From contig NZ_AYZB01000009.1 in the NCBI RefSeq assembly GCF_001436415.1, forward strand, positions 1 to 64,000: a stretch of DNA of 64,000 bases, read 5' to 3'. Source of the stretch: Latilactobacillus graminis DSM 20719. GTDB taxonomy: Bacteria; Bacillota; Bacilli; Lactobacillales; Lactobacillaceae. Made by a program: the position numbers and the translations under genes. The first letter of the stretch is position 1. Each line of letters begins with the position of its first letter. The notes under the pieces are model-generated. The model made no database searches and was not told the origin of the DNA. It was given only the letters and a program-made list of their open reading frames with translations. Shown one piece after another: positions 46,234-58,187 of the stretch.

Positions 46234-46292
46234 ATGCGTTTAAAGACCAGCAAGCTTTGGGGGGGGCTTTAATCGAATATTGCGTGCCAAAA

Positions 46293-49707
<3,415 letters not shown>

Positions 49708-49743
49708 AGTAGTACCTCCTTAGATTAAATAATTAGTAAAACA

Positions 49744-49823
49744 AAAACCCAGCTAATGAATGGTGACTAATAATAGTCAGCATTCGTTAACTGGGTTAAT
49801 GCCTGATCGAATCAGTAACACAC
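49744..49823 (-). promoter_or_regulatory. RAT antiterminator site overlapping a terminator, between bglG and bglP
   Basis: On the minus strand GTGTGTTACTGATTCGATCA followed by GGCATTAACC is a LicT/BglG-type RAT, closely like the one before bglG. Its 3' end overlaps the stem of a terminator (AACCCAG and CTGGGTT arms, 49744-49797), so the two folds exclude each other. It controls read-through into bglP-bglA. Confidence 0.85.
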
Positions 49824-49826
49824 CGG

Positions 49827-50684
49827 TTATTCGGATTGTTGATAGTGAGTAACGCGCCAGATATGTAGGAGCAAGTAAACTGCTTCATCGGGTTGTAAAA
49901 CCCAAGCCCTTTCGTGATTCAAAAAGGTAGTAATTTGCTGGACAACGTGATAAGCCTGTGGATAACGAGTAATCATCATGGCGAGTAATTCTGGATCAAG
50001 TTGCGCATTGACCGCAGGGGATTGCTTTAAACGCCGAATGATGAAATAGCGTAGATGTGAGATGAAACGGCTGGCGTTAAAAGAGGTTTCATCAAGTATA
50101 ATACCGTAATTTTTTTGGACAATGCTAATGATATTAGCGACCAACTTCGTCATAATCATCGTATCTTCGATTGCGCTATCGCCGTTTTTAATATTTACCA
50201 AGTGATAGGTGAGCGGTACGGTTTCATCATCCGGTAGCTGTAAAGCTAATTTTTGATTAATTAATTGGATTATGCGCTGGGCCACTTGATATTCAGTGGG
50301 AAATAGACTACGTAATTCCCAGAAAAGTGATTGATCAGTTAACATCGCTTGAGCATCAGTACGCTTGATTGCAAACTGGAGATGATCCGCGAGAATTAAA
50401 TATTGGTGATCGGTAATCTGAGTATTAAGTGCTGACTCCACTAAGGTGACCATCTCAGCCATGATTGCTAACAACTTAGCGTTAATTGTGGTTAGTGCTT
50501 GGATTTGTGTTGTATCGAAGCCCTTCGGACCGGTTGCGATAAAGCGGCGTTCGATTTTTGTTTCGTCAATTAAATCGCCAAGATGCTTACCAAAACCAAC
50601 ACCATTACCAATCACAATCCATTCAAGCGCCTGTTCATCTTCAACAAGGGCTGCATTATTATTAAAATTTTTTTGAAATTTCAT
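49827..50684 (-). CDS. bglG: BglG/LicT-family transcriptional antiterminator
   Basis: The protein has 285 residues. The N-terminal RNA-binding domain (FNNNAALVEDEQALEWIVIGNGVGFGK) is followed by PRD1 and PRD2, each with conserved His residues (YLILADHLQFAI; SRFISHLRYFIIRRL). EII-linked phosphorylation of the PRDs controls binding to RAT. Two RAT sites flank the gene, one in the leader and one at its end. It heads the beta-glucoside operon. Confidence 0.92.
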   Translation of the reverse strand: MKFQKNFNNNAALVEDEQALEWIVIGNGVGFGKHLGDLIDETKIERRFIATGPKGFDTTQIQALTTINAKLLAIMAEMVTLVESALNTQITDHQYLILADHLQFAIKRTDAQAMLTDQSLFWELRSLFPTEYQVAQRIIQLINQKLALQLPDDETVPLTYHLVNIKNGDSAIEDTMIMTKLVANIISIVQKNYGIILDETSFNASRFISHLRYFIIRRLKQSPAVNAQLDPELLAMMITRYPQAYHVVQQITTFLNHERAWVLQPDEAVYLLLHIWRVTHYQQSE

Positions 50685-50713
50685 TTCGACGCCTCTTTTT
50701 TAATATGACATGA

Positions 50714-50791
50714 AAAAGGCCCACTAAAACCCATCACAGTATCAGGATGTGAAGAGATAGTAGGTCATGCCTGATCGAATCAGTAACACGC
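50714..50791 (-). promoter_or_regulatory. Leader RAT site and terminator before bglG
   Basis: On the minus strand GCGTGTTACTGATTCGATCA followed by GGCATGACC is a RAT sequence nearly identical to the one after bglG. It overlaps the 5' arm (GACCTACTA) of a hairpin whose 3' arm is TAGTGGGCC followed by five T. It makes bglG subject to its own control. Confidence 0.8.
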
Positions 50792-50804
50792 TATTGATAT
50801 GATT

Positions 50805-50834
50805 AATATAAACGATTTGCGTAAGCGCTGTCAA
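50805..50834 (-). promoter_or_regulatory. Promoter of the bgl operon with an overlapping cre-like site
   Basis: On the minus strand TTGACA (50834-50829) and TATATT (50810-50805) are 18 nt apart. Plus-strand CGTAAGCGCTGTCA (50820-50833) matches the cre consensus with one mismatch and overlaps the -35 box, consistent with CcpA repression on glucose. Confidence 0.6.
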
Positions 50835-50949
50835 CAAATATAATAATGCTCTTTTCAATGAACATTGGGAAGATTTTTCAGGGATTAATTGATTGCCTTA
50901 AACACAATAAGATATACTATTAATTAGTAAGGAATATGAGGAGTTTTAG

Positions 50950-52533
50950 ATGAATATTTTAATTTCGACATTGGTCATTACGATTACAGTTGCTTGCAGT
51001 AATATTATTGATCGCTATATTAGCGGGATTGCAAGTCCATACATTAATTCATTAATGGGCGTACTAGTGGCTTTAATTCCGTGGACGAACCATTTAGTGT
51101 TGGCATTTAATAATGAAATTTTTATGATTTTAATTTTAGCGCCGTTGCTATTTTTTGAAGGGCAGACGACCCCTTTATTAATGGTCGGAAAAAGAATCAA
51201 GCGGATTATTGGGGTTGCGTTGATTTTAGTAGTTATTTCGGCTGGCTTGGTAACAATCCTTGCCAGTCAGCTATTGATGATTACGTTACCTAGCATGTTG
51301 ATTATTGTGGCAATTGCGACTCCGACCGATGCGACCGCATTTGAAGCGGTGGTAGAAGGCCGAAAAATATCACAACCACTCCGGAATATTTTGAAGATGG
51401 AATCCCTGTTTAATGATGCGACCGGAATTATTTTACTACAAGCCGGCGTACTGTGGTTAATAACAGGCCAGCTGTCTTTGGGACAGAATTTGGTAGCCTT
51501 ACTAAAATCAGCAGTGGGCGGTCTAGTAATTGGGGCGGTTTTTGCCTTGCTCATCATGGCCTGCCGGCAATTTTTTGTTCGTTCAGCTAATAATGTGATT
51601 TCATCGCAAACCCTATTTTATTTATTGACTCCATTTTGTGTTTATTTTATCGCAGAAGAAGTTGGGGTTTCAGGGATTATTGCGGTTGTAATTGCCGGGT
51701 TAGTGCATAATAGTGAAGCCAATCGAAGTCGCTTTTCATCACCGCGCCAGATGCATTTGGGGATTCAATTAGGCCGCTTTGGGACGGAAATTTTGAATGG
51801 TGCGGTTTTTGTCATTCTAGGGATTAGCTTAGTACGGATTTTTAGAAGTCAAGCGCCGATTTTATTCGGCTCCGCTAAATGGTTGATAGTGGGCGTAACG
51901 GTCTATGGATTATTGTTAATTGTCCGTTATGGCTATGCTCGTATATTCGTTGGTAATCATCAACCCAAAACCGCAATTTTATTTGCACTCGGTGGGGTGC
52001 ATGGGACGGTTACGTTAGCAATGACGTTCTCGATTGCTAATCGAATTACCCCGCAATTGTTTAACTTTGTGATTATTGTTGAAACAGTGGTCATTATCTT
52101 AAGTATGGTCGTGCCAACACTGCTATTTAAATGGTTATTACCAATTGATGGGGATGAAGCGATTCGGGAAAAACAGTTGATAAAAATGCGGACCGCGATG
52201 GTTACTGTTGGTATTAAGAGCCTGAATAATTTATCACTATCGCCAACTGTTAAAGCGAGTGTTATTTATGATTTACGCGATCAAATTCGTAAAAATTCGT
52301 TACGTTCATTCTTTAAACAATGGCGTATTTTTACTGCTAACAAAACAATGATGACGAATTTACAAAGTGTTGAACAGCGGCGGGCATTGATGCAGGCCTT
52401 TGATACTGAACGAAATTACTTGTATAATTTAGCGAAAAATCATGTCGTTAGTTCCGACTATGTGTATGAACTTTATAGTGAAATATTATTGGCGGAATCA
52501 TTGGTATTAGATCCACGCAATCAGATGATATAA
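50950..52533 (+). CDS. Na+/H+ antiporter, CPA1 family
   Basis: The 527-residue protein has about 12 transmembrane helices followed by a cytoplasmic tail. CPA1 motifs are ATPTDATAFEAVVEG, MESLFNDATGIILLQ with the ND pair, and GVHGTVTLAMTFSI. It exports Na+ or K+ against protons. The tail (from about 400) is helical and charged, possibly regulatory. GAGGAG lies before the ATG. A larger paralog follows at 52878. Confidence 0.88.
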   Translation: MNILISTLVITITVACSNIIDRYISGIASPYINSLMGVLVALIPWTNHLVLAFNNEIFMILILAPLLFFEGQTTPLLMVGKRIKRIIGVALILVVISAGLVTILASQLLMITLPSMLIIVAIATPTDATAFEAVVEGRKISQPLRNILKMESLFNDATGIILLQAGVLWLITGQLSLGQNLVALLKSAVGGLVIGAVFALLIMACRQFFVRSANNVISSQTLFYLLTPFCVYFIAEEVGVSGIIAVVIAGLVHNSEANRSRFSSPRQMHLGIQLGRFGTEILNGAVFVILGISLVRIFRSQAPILFGSAKWLIVGVTVYGLLLIVRYGYARIFVGNHQPKTAILFALGGVHGTVTLAMTFSIANRITPQLFNFVIIVETVVIILSMVVPTLLFKWLLPIDGDEAIREKQLIKMRTAMVTVGIKSLNNLSLSPTVKASVIYDLRDQIRKNSLRSFFKQWRIFTANKTMMTNLQSVEQRRALMQAFDTERNYLYNLAKNHVVSSDYVYELYSEILLAESLVLDPRNQMI

Positions 52534-52535
52534 GG

Positions 52536-52573
52536 CAAAAGCACGATAACAGCTAGTCGTTATCGTGCTTTTG
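52536..52573 (+). terminator. Terminator after the first antiporter
   Basis: CAAAAGCACGATAAC pairs exactly with GTTATCGTGCTTTTG across AGCTAGTC. Confidence 0.9.
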
Positions 52574-52575
52574 TT

Positions 52576-52696
52576 ATAGATCTACCGCTATTGAAGTTGG
52601 CGCTGCTAAAGCAGAACATCGAACTGAGTGGCGGAAAAATTATGAATTAAAAAAGAACTTAGCTGGCGTTATCAATGATGATGCTGTTCAGGGTTA
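52576..52696 (+). pseudogene. Possible short gene relic between the antiporters
   Basis: In the 344-bp gap a plus-strand frame without a start reads AIEVGAAKAEHRTEWRKNY and LAGVINDDAVQG, then stops. It looks like the end of a lost gene; I do not recognise it. A promoter for the second antiporter is expected between here and 52878, but none is convincing. Confidence 0.2.
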
Positions 52697-52877
52697 ATTT
52701 ATCAAAATAATGGATCTGCCTTGGAAACGAAGAAACATATTTAAAAATAGAGTAGCGTCCAATTAATTCGAGCGCTACGTGATTTAGTGTTTTAGGTTAT
52801 AATAGTAGTAAATAGTAATCAGTTGGTGCAAAGTCGGCCAATGAAACTGTCAAGATTTGATTATTGGAGATTAGAAA

Positions 52878-54968
52878 ATGAATGAATTTTATTTAGTAGC
52901 ACTGCTATTAGTCGGGGTCATCGTAGTTAACGTAATTAAACAACTTGTCCCACGTATACCGGAAGCTTTCTTACTAATTGCGATGGGATGGGGCTTATCC
53001 TTCATATCAGTATTCCACAATTTTAAATTAGAACCTGAGTTTTTCATGCTACTAATTATTGCACCGTTAATGTTTATTGATGGACAAAAGCAATCATTTG
53101 CCAACATTCGCAAAAGATTTCAGGGGATTTTCTTACTTTCGGTAGTCCTTGCAGTCGTTACGGCAGTGGTTGTTGGCTTAATTACAAAACAAATTGAGGC
53201 ACAGTGGACATTTCCGTTAGCACTTGCATTAGCAGCCATTGTCACCCCCACTGATGCAGTAGCGGTAAAATCGATGACTGGGAATAATGAGATGCCTAAA
53301 GGGGTCGGTGAAGCCTTAGAACTTGAATCGCTATTCAATGATGCGACGGGTTTAGTGTTGCTAGATTTTGCCTTGTCAGTGCTCTCAAAAGGGACGTTTT
53401 CGGTGGTTGCAGGTATTGGGCATTTTCTGTTTGTTGCAATTGGTGGCGTTGTCGTGGGGATTGTCGGTGGAGTGCTTTTAGTAATGCTACGCTTCAACTT
53501 AAATCAGCATGGTAAAAACCCAGAATTAACAACGATTCCAATTAGTCTATTGACACCGTTTGCGGTTTATTTATTCGCGGAACATTTCGGCGTTTCCGGA
53601 ATTCTAGCTGTTGTGGCGACTGGGATTGAACATAACTGGGAAGCTGATCGGCTTCGCTTAACGTCCACTAATGTACAACTGACCTCACGAACGATTTGGA
53701 ATATTTTAACGGATATTCTCAATGACTTTGTCTTTCTCATCTTAGGGATTTCGCTACCGCAAGTCGCGCGTAATGTAACTCAAATGGGGTGGCGCGGGGC
53801 AGTAGCGATGCTCGGGGTCAGTGGATTAATTTATTTGGCAATGTGGATTGTGCGCTATATTTGGGTACTACATGGTGATAGTCCGTGGATTACGGCATTT
53901 TTTGGTGATCCTCAAGATGATCAACGGCCGTTTTTTGCCAGATTATTCGCAGTTAGTGGGATTCATGGGGCAGTTACCTTGGCAATGGCCTTTTCGCTAC
54001 CTAACCAGATTGCTGGACATCCCTTTCCCTATCGCGATGAATTAATTGCGATTGCGACCTTCGTGATATTAATCAGTATGATTGTCAGCGCACTGGTTTT
54101 ACCACGTAAATTACCACAAAAAAAAGAAGCCTATACAATAGCTGATTTAGATCATATTCGGAACAAGATGGTTGATTACGTGATTTTACAAATGCGGCCA
54201 CAAATCGAAGACTATGCTGTCCGCGAAGCTTTGACAGACCAATTACAATCACAAAAGCGCAATCGATTAACGGTTGATCGGGTTCAAGCAACGGCTAACT
54301 ATAATCTGCTCTTGAGTGAGACCAAAGCAGTCGTTGATAACTTTCTGCATTGTGATGCGGTTAATGAACGCTATAGCCCAGAAATTGTTAATCTCTACGA
54401 TAAAATTTTACAGCGCGTACTAGTCGAATCCAAACGCGACCACTTTGGACTACGGCTGAAGCACGCAATTAAGCACTGGCAAAAAGAAGTTCTTTGGCAT
54501 GCTAGTCATCTGGTGATTTCACGTAAACAACAGCGGTATTTTCGAGAGACTAAAATTACTGAAAATCCAGAATTATCTAAACAAATTAAACAACGTGAAG
54601 TGATGCGTAACGCTCTTTTAGGTCTTAACGAGGAGATTACGGGGGTTATTGATCAATATCTGGATACCGTTTTGACGAATCGCTTAAAGCAAAAGCATAG
54701 TGATAATGATTTTGTTTATCTTGTTCGACGGACGATGAATCATTTTTGTGCCCATATTAAGCATGATTATCAAAAAGGTGCCACAACAGTTCCAGATGGT
54801 TTATATATTCAAGCTTTCCAACATGAATATGATTTTGTACAACAGGGAATTAATGCTGGTTATATTAATCAATCGATTGCGGGGGTACTGTACACTGAAA
54901 TTAACCAAGCCCAATTATTACAACTGCAACAGTTCCAAGCAAACGACAGTACATTGATTGAAAATTAG
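52878..54968 (+). CDS. Na+/H+ antiporter, CPA1 family, with long cytoplasmic tail
   Basis: The 696-residue protein is a paralog of the upstream antiporter: IVTPTDAVAVKSM, LESLFNDATGLVLLDFAL and GIHGAVTLAMAFSL. About 12 helices are followed by a helical tail of nearly 290 residues, longer than in most CPA1 proteins, which may sense pH or ions. GGAG lies 12 nt before the ATG. It ends against a strong terminator. Confidence 0.88.
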   Translation: MNEFYLVALLLVGVIVVNVIKQLVPRIPEAFLLIAMGWGLSFISVFHNFKLEPEFFMLLIIAPLMFIDGQKQSFANIRKRFQGIFLLSVVLAVVTAVVVGLITKQIEAQWTFPLALALAAIVTPTDAVAVKSMTGNNEMPKGVGEALELESLFNDATGLVLLDFALSVLSKGTFSVVAGIGHFLFVAIGGVVVGIVGGVLLVMLRFNLNQHGKNPELTTIPISLLTPFAVYLFAEHFGVSGILAVVATGIEHNWEADRLRLTSTNVQLTSRTIWNILTDILNDFVFLILGISLPQVARNVTQMGWRGAVAMLGVSGLIYLAMWIVRYIWVLHGDSPWITAFFGDPQDDQRPFFARLFAVSGIHGAVTLAMAFSLPNQIAGHPFPYRDELIAIATFVILISMIVSALVLPRKLPQKKEAYTIADLDHIRNKMVDYVILQMRPQIEDYAVREALTDQLQSQKRNRLTVDRVQATANYNLLLSETKAVVDNFLHCDAVNERYSPEIVNLYDKILQRVLVESKRDHFGLRLKHAIKHWQKEVLWHASHLVISRKQQRYFRETKITENPELSKQIKQREVMRNALLGLNEEITGVIDQYLDTVLTNRLKQKHSDNDFVYLVRRTMNHFCAHIKHDYQKGATTVPDGLYIQAFQHEYDFVQQGINAGYINQSIAGVLYTEINQAQLLQLQQFQANDSTLIEN

Positions 54969-55023
54969 GCAGAGACCAAGAGGGATTGAAAAATTTAGGA
55001 TTGGTTCGAAAGCGAACATTCTA

Positions 55024-55070
55024 AAAGACGCCTAGTTTGTTAGTTAAAATCTAACAAACTAGGCGTCTTT
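55024..55070 (+). terminator. Bidirectional terminator
   Basis: AAAGACGCCTAGTTTGTTAG pairs exactly with its complement across TTAAAAT. It lies between the convergent antiporter and MarR-GNAT genes. Confidence 0.92.
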
Positions 55071-55108
55071 TGATTTTAATCAAATCAGCAGTGATATTAG
55101 GGGTATTT

Positions 55109-56086
55109 TTAGCGGAGTGTTTTTTGCATAATTAAATCCCGTTGAGCGTCTGTCCCAAGTTGAAAGACATGCTCGCCAATTTGCTTGAAACCCAAATTGG
55201 TATAGAAGTGCAATGCAGCGGTATTATGTTCCCAGACACCGAGCCAAACCTTTGTCTTATGGTTTTGCGCGGCAATTGTCAGTGCATGGTTAATCAATTG
55301 GGTCCCTAAACCAAGGCGTTTAAAAGGACCGCGGATATAAATTCGTTCGATTTCTAATGTATCAGTGGCAGCACCTTCTGTTTGGGCCTTGTTGATATTG
55401 AGCTTTAAATAACCAGCGATATCGTTATGATGATAAATGAAATAAAAGAAGGAATCCGGTTGTTCAAGTTCAGCTGTTAATTGAGTCGTGCTATAGGCCT
55501 GATCTAAATAGTCGTTAAGATCTGTTGGGGAATTATCGGCGCCAAAAGTGGCACTGAAGGTTTCACGACTGATGGCTTGGAGTACTGCGAGTTGGTTTGT
55601 AGTAACAGGTTGAATTGGCATCAATGAGCCTCCTTGATAATGACGGATGTTGCCTTTTTTGACAAAATCCCAGTCTTGAGCGACATTAGTACTTACTTTG
55701 ATTAGTAGTTGTTCAAGTGTCTCGGCCTGACTAATCGACAAGCCTGCCAGTGCCATTTGATTGGAATAACGATTTTCTGCCTTAATAGTAGGGTAAATTG
55801 CGTGGCCCGCCTGCGTTAACTGGAGATGCTTAATTTTTCGATTTTGTTCATCCGGTTGACGTTCAACCAACCCATTTTTAATCAATTTTTGAACTGCACG
55901 GGTAACGCTTGTACGATCGACCTTTAATACTTCGCCCAATCGTTCCTGAATGATGCCTGGATTTTCGGCAATCCGGACTAAATATAAGTACTGACCGCGG
56001 GTTAAATGATATTGTTGGAATTCAATATTGGCGATTGATTCCAGAGCACGTGCAATCACACCAATTGGTTGTAGAATCTCTGACAT
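55109..56086 (-). CDS. MarR regulator fused to a PaiA-like GNAT acetyltransferase
   Basis: The frame encodes 325 residues. Residues 1-150 are a MarR winged helix (QERLGEVLKVDRTSVTRAVQKLIKNGLVERQPDEQNRKIKHLQLT). From Met156 on is a GNAT domain like spermidine acetyltransferase PaiA (TFSATFGADNSPTDLNDYL, LEIERIYI, RLGLGTQLI, NTAALHFYTNLGF). An ideal ribosome site (AAGGAGG, 55629-55635) lies inside the frame 7 nt before the ATG for Met156. The two look like adjacent genes fused by loss of the first stop. Separate GNAT production is likely. Confidence 0.85.
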   Translation of the reverse strand: MSEILQPIGVIARALESIANIEFQQYHLTRGQYLYLVRIAENPGIIQERLGEVLKVDRTSVTRAVQKLIKNGLVERQPDEQNRKIKHLQLTQAGHAIYPTIKAENRYSNQMALAGLSISQAETLEQLLIKVSTNVAQDWDFVKKGNIRHYQGGSLMPIQPVTTNQLAVLQAISRETFSATFGADNSPTDLNDYLDQAYSTTQLTAELEQPDSFFYFIYHHNDIAGYLKLNINKAQTEGAATDTLEIERIYIRGPFKRLGLGTQLINHALTIAAQNHKTKVWLGVWEHNTAALHFYTNLGFKQIGEHVFQLGTDAQRDLIMQKTLR

Positions 56087-56124
56087 AAAAAAGACCTCAT
56101 TTCAATAAGGTTAGTGTAGTTTAA

Positions 56125-56146
56125 TTTTGTTGAATTTGCAACAAAA
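56125..56146 (-). promoter_or_regulatory. Candidate MarR operator upstream of the MarR-GNAT gene
   Basis: TTTTGTTG and CAACAAAA form an exact 8-bp inverted repeat spaced by 6 nt, 39 nt upstream of the start. This fits the dyads bound by MarR regulators and suggests autoregulation. Confidence 0.5.
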
Positions 56147-56350
56147 ATTGCTTAGAATTATATTGTGAATTCGAAATAGGTGTTTTCATTTAATTTCAAA
56201 AAAGGATCAAACAATGTATTTAATAAACGCCAGTTAGTGTGTTATCGTATTAGTCGTAGCATTCAAATAATTACTTGGATGAAAAAGCAGGGGCGTTATA
56301 AAATTAAAGGCCAATAATCAATAAATTAATCAATATATGGGGAGGCGTAC

Positions 56351-57676
56351 ATGAGCTTAGCGGATGACATAACAAAGATCTTAATTTATACGATCGTGTC
56401 GTACCCAATTGTTGGTGGGTTGTCCTTCATTGTTTCTAGTCTATATTACTGGTTATTTTTAGAGCGAAAGGATATGCCGCACTATTTAGAAGAGGGAACA
56501 CCGTTCATCACCATCTTAGTACCAGCACATAATGAAGAAGCATCGATTGAATCAACAATTGTACATCTGGAAGAGCAGATGAATTACCCAACAGACCAGT
56601 ATGAAGTGATTGTCGTCAATGATGGTTCAACGGATCAAACAGGGGCCATCCTTGATCAATTACAGATTCGATATGGTAAAGAACGGTTACGTATTATTAC
56701 TATCGTTAACAATCGTGGTAAAGCGGCCGGCTTTAATATTGCCCTTGGTTTTTCAAGGGGAGATTTTCTATTATCGAATGATGCGGATTCTAAACCAGAA
56801 GTGGATGCATTATGGAAATATATGTATTACTTTGAGCGTGAAGGCGGTAAGCGACTTGGTGCGATTACTGGGAACATGCTGTCAATTAATAAGACGTCAC
56901 TAGTGGCCGAGGCACAACAAAATGAGTTGAACTCAATCATCGGATTAATCAAGCGATCACAACTTTCATATGGTGGCTTATTTGCATTTTCTGGTGCTAA
57001 TACGATGTATCGCAAGCAAGCTGTTGTTGATGTTGGTGGATGGCAAGCCGAACAACCAACGGAAGATATTGCAATTTCTTGGGACATGCAGACCCATGGT
57101 TGGCAGGCCTATTTTGCACCCCATATCCGCTTTTTTATGGATGTACCTGAAACGTTATATGAGTTGGTGAAACAACGTCGCCGTTGGACAGCTGGTGGGA
57201 TCCATGTGTTGTTGACTAAGTCAATGGATGTTTTTAAGCATCCAATCAAACATTTAGCAATGGTCCCAATCATTGTTGATTACAGTTTAAGTGTTGTCTG
57301 GTCATTATTTTTCTGGTTGAGTATGGGCGCTTTTATTATTATTCAGGCAGTTTGTGTGATTCGTGGTGACTGGGTGGGTCTAATTACCAATTTCTGTTTT
57401 GCAGCGATTTTTATTGCTATCGAAATTGTGGTGGGATTGATTCAATTAGTGATGGCATCGTACTTCAATGACCAAGGCCGTTCGTTGAAATATATTGCGT
57501 TTGCACCCTGGTATATCTTAATTTATTGGATGGTGAACACCTTCACTGTGGCTGTCGAAATTCTGCCAACGATGATTAAAATTATCAAGGGTGAGGATGC
57601 TGGTGTTTGGAAATCGCCTAAACGTTCAGTGGACGTTGTTGCTAAGTCAAAAGAGGGGACTGATCAAGATAACTAA
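56351..57676 (+). CDS. Poly-beta-1,6-GlcNAc synthase-like glycosyltransferase (PgaC/IcaA type)
   Basis: The 441-residue GT2 membrane enzyme has one N-terminal helix pair and a cytoplasmic GT-A domain with ITILVPAHNEE, VVNDGSTDQTG, NDADSKPEVDALW, EDIAISWD and the processive QRRRWTAGG. C-terminal helices form the polymer channel. It probably makes a poly-N-acetylglucosamine-like exopolysaccharide; the monomer is inferred from the family. GGGGAGG lies before the ATG. The PgaD-like gene overlaps its end. No deacetylase (IcaB/PgaB) is in the cluster. Confidence 0.88.
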   Translation: MSLADDITKILIYTIVSYPIVGGLSFIVSSLYYWLFLERKDMPHYLEEGTPFITILVPAHNEEASIESTIVHLEEQMNYPTDQYEVIVVNDGSTDQTGAILDQLQIRYGKERLRIITIVNNRGKAAGFNIALGFSRGDFLLSNDADSKPEVDALWKYMYYFEREGGKRLGAITGNMLSINKTSLVAEAQQNELNSIIGLIKRSQLSYGGLFAFSGANTMYRKQAVVDVGGWQAEQPTEDIAISWDMQTHGWQAYFAPHIRFFMDVPETLYELVKQRRRWTAGGIHVLLTKSMDVFKHPIKHLAMVPIIVDYSLSVVWSLFFWLSMGAFIIIQAVCVIRGDWVGLITNFCFAAIFIAIEIVVGLIQLVMASYFNDQGRSLKYIAFAPWYILIYWMVNTFTVAVEILPTMIKIIKGEDAGVWKSPKRSVDVVAKSKEGTDQDN

Positions 57677-58187
57677 GCCGGATTATATCAAGCATCAAGT
57701 GAGTGAAGCATCATTAACTAACGATTGGTTCTTCACGAAAAAACCGACCGGTAAAAAGATTGGGCAGGGCCTATTAATTATAATCGGGTGGTTGATGTGC
57801 CTAGTACCAATGACTTTCACTGGCCTTTTGTATAGTGGCCAGAAAATGGCCCTCCCAATTGATTTAAAGGCGTTTAGAAAAATATTACTACAGACTAATT
57901 ATTATTTTCTTTTATATGTAGCGGTATTTGCCATCTTTTTTTTCGGATTATTTTTGTTGAACAAGTTACGCAAGTATCGGCTGAAAAAAGGATTGCTTAG
58001 AACGTATGATCCTGCTAAATTGAAACTCCGAATTGATTTAGCGGAAGATATGTATTTAATGAAATATGGGGCCTTAGAAATGCGGCATGAGCAATCAAAA
58101 ATTGTGATTCAAGATTATGCCGATGTGGGAACGTATGAGTTACGACAAAGATTTGATTATTTTGAGGAGGAAGAAGATGCTTTCTAA
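57591..58187 (+). CDS. PgaD-like membrane partner of the glycosyltransferase
   Basis: The frame is open from 57591, but its first 22 or so codons overlap the synthase gene and read unlike a PgaD protein. The natural start is unclear: candidates include CTG or ATA near 57660-57670, with AGAGGGG upstream, or GTG at 57699. The product has two transmembrane helices (IGQGLLIIIGWLMCLVPMTF and YYFLLYVAVFAIFFFGLFLL) and a longer charged C-terminal tail than IcaD. PgaD partners are needed for polymer synthesis. The end overlaps the next gene by 11 nt. Confidence 0.65.
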   Translation: MRMLVFGNRLNVQWTLLLSQKRGLIKITKPDYIKHQVSEASLTNDWFFTKKPTGKKIGQGLLIIIGWLMCLVPMTFTGLLYSGQKMALPIDLKAFRKILLQTNYYFLLYVAVFAIFFFGLFLLNKLRKYRLKKGLLRTYDPAKLKLRIDLAEDMYLMKYGALEMRHEQSKIVIQDYADVGTYELRQRFDYFEEEEDAF

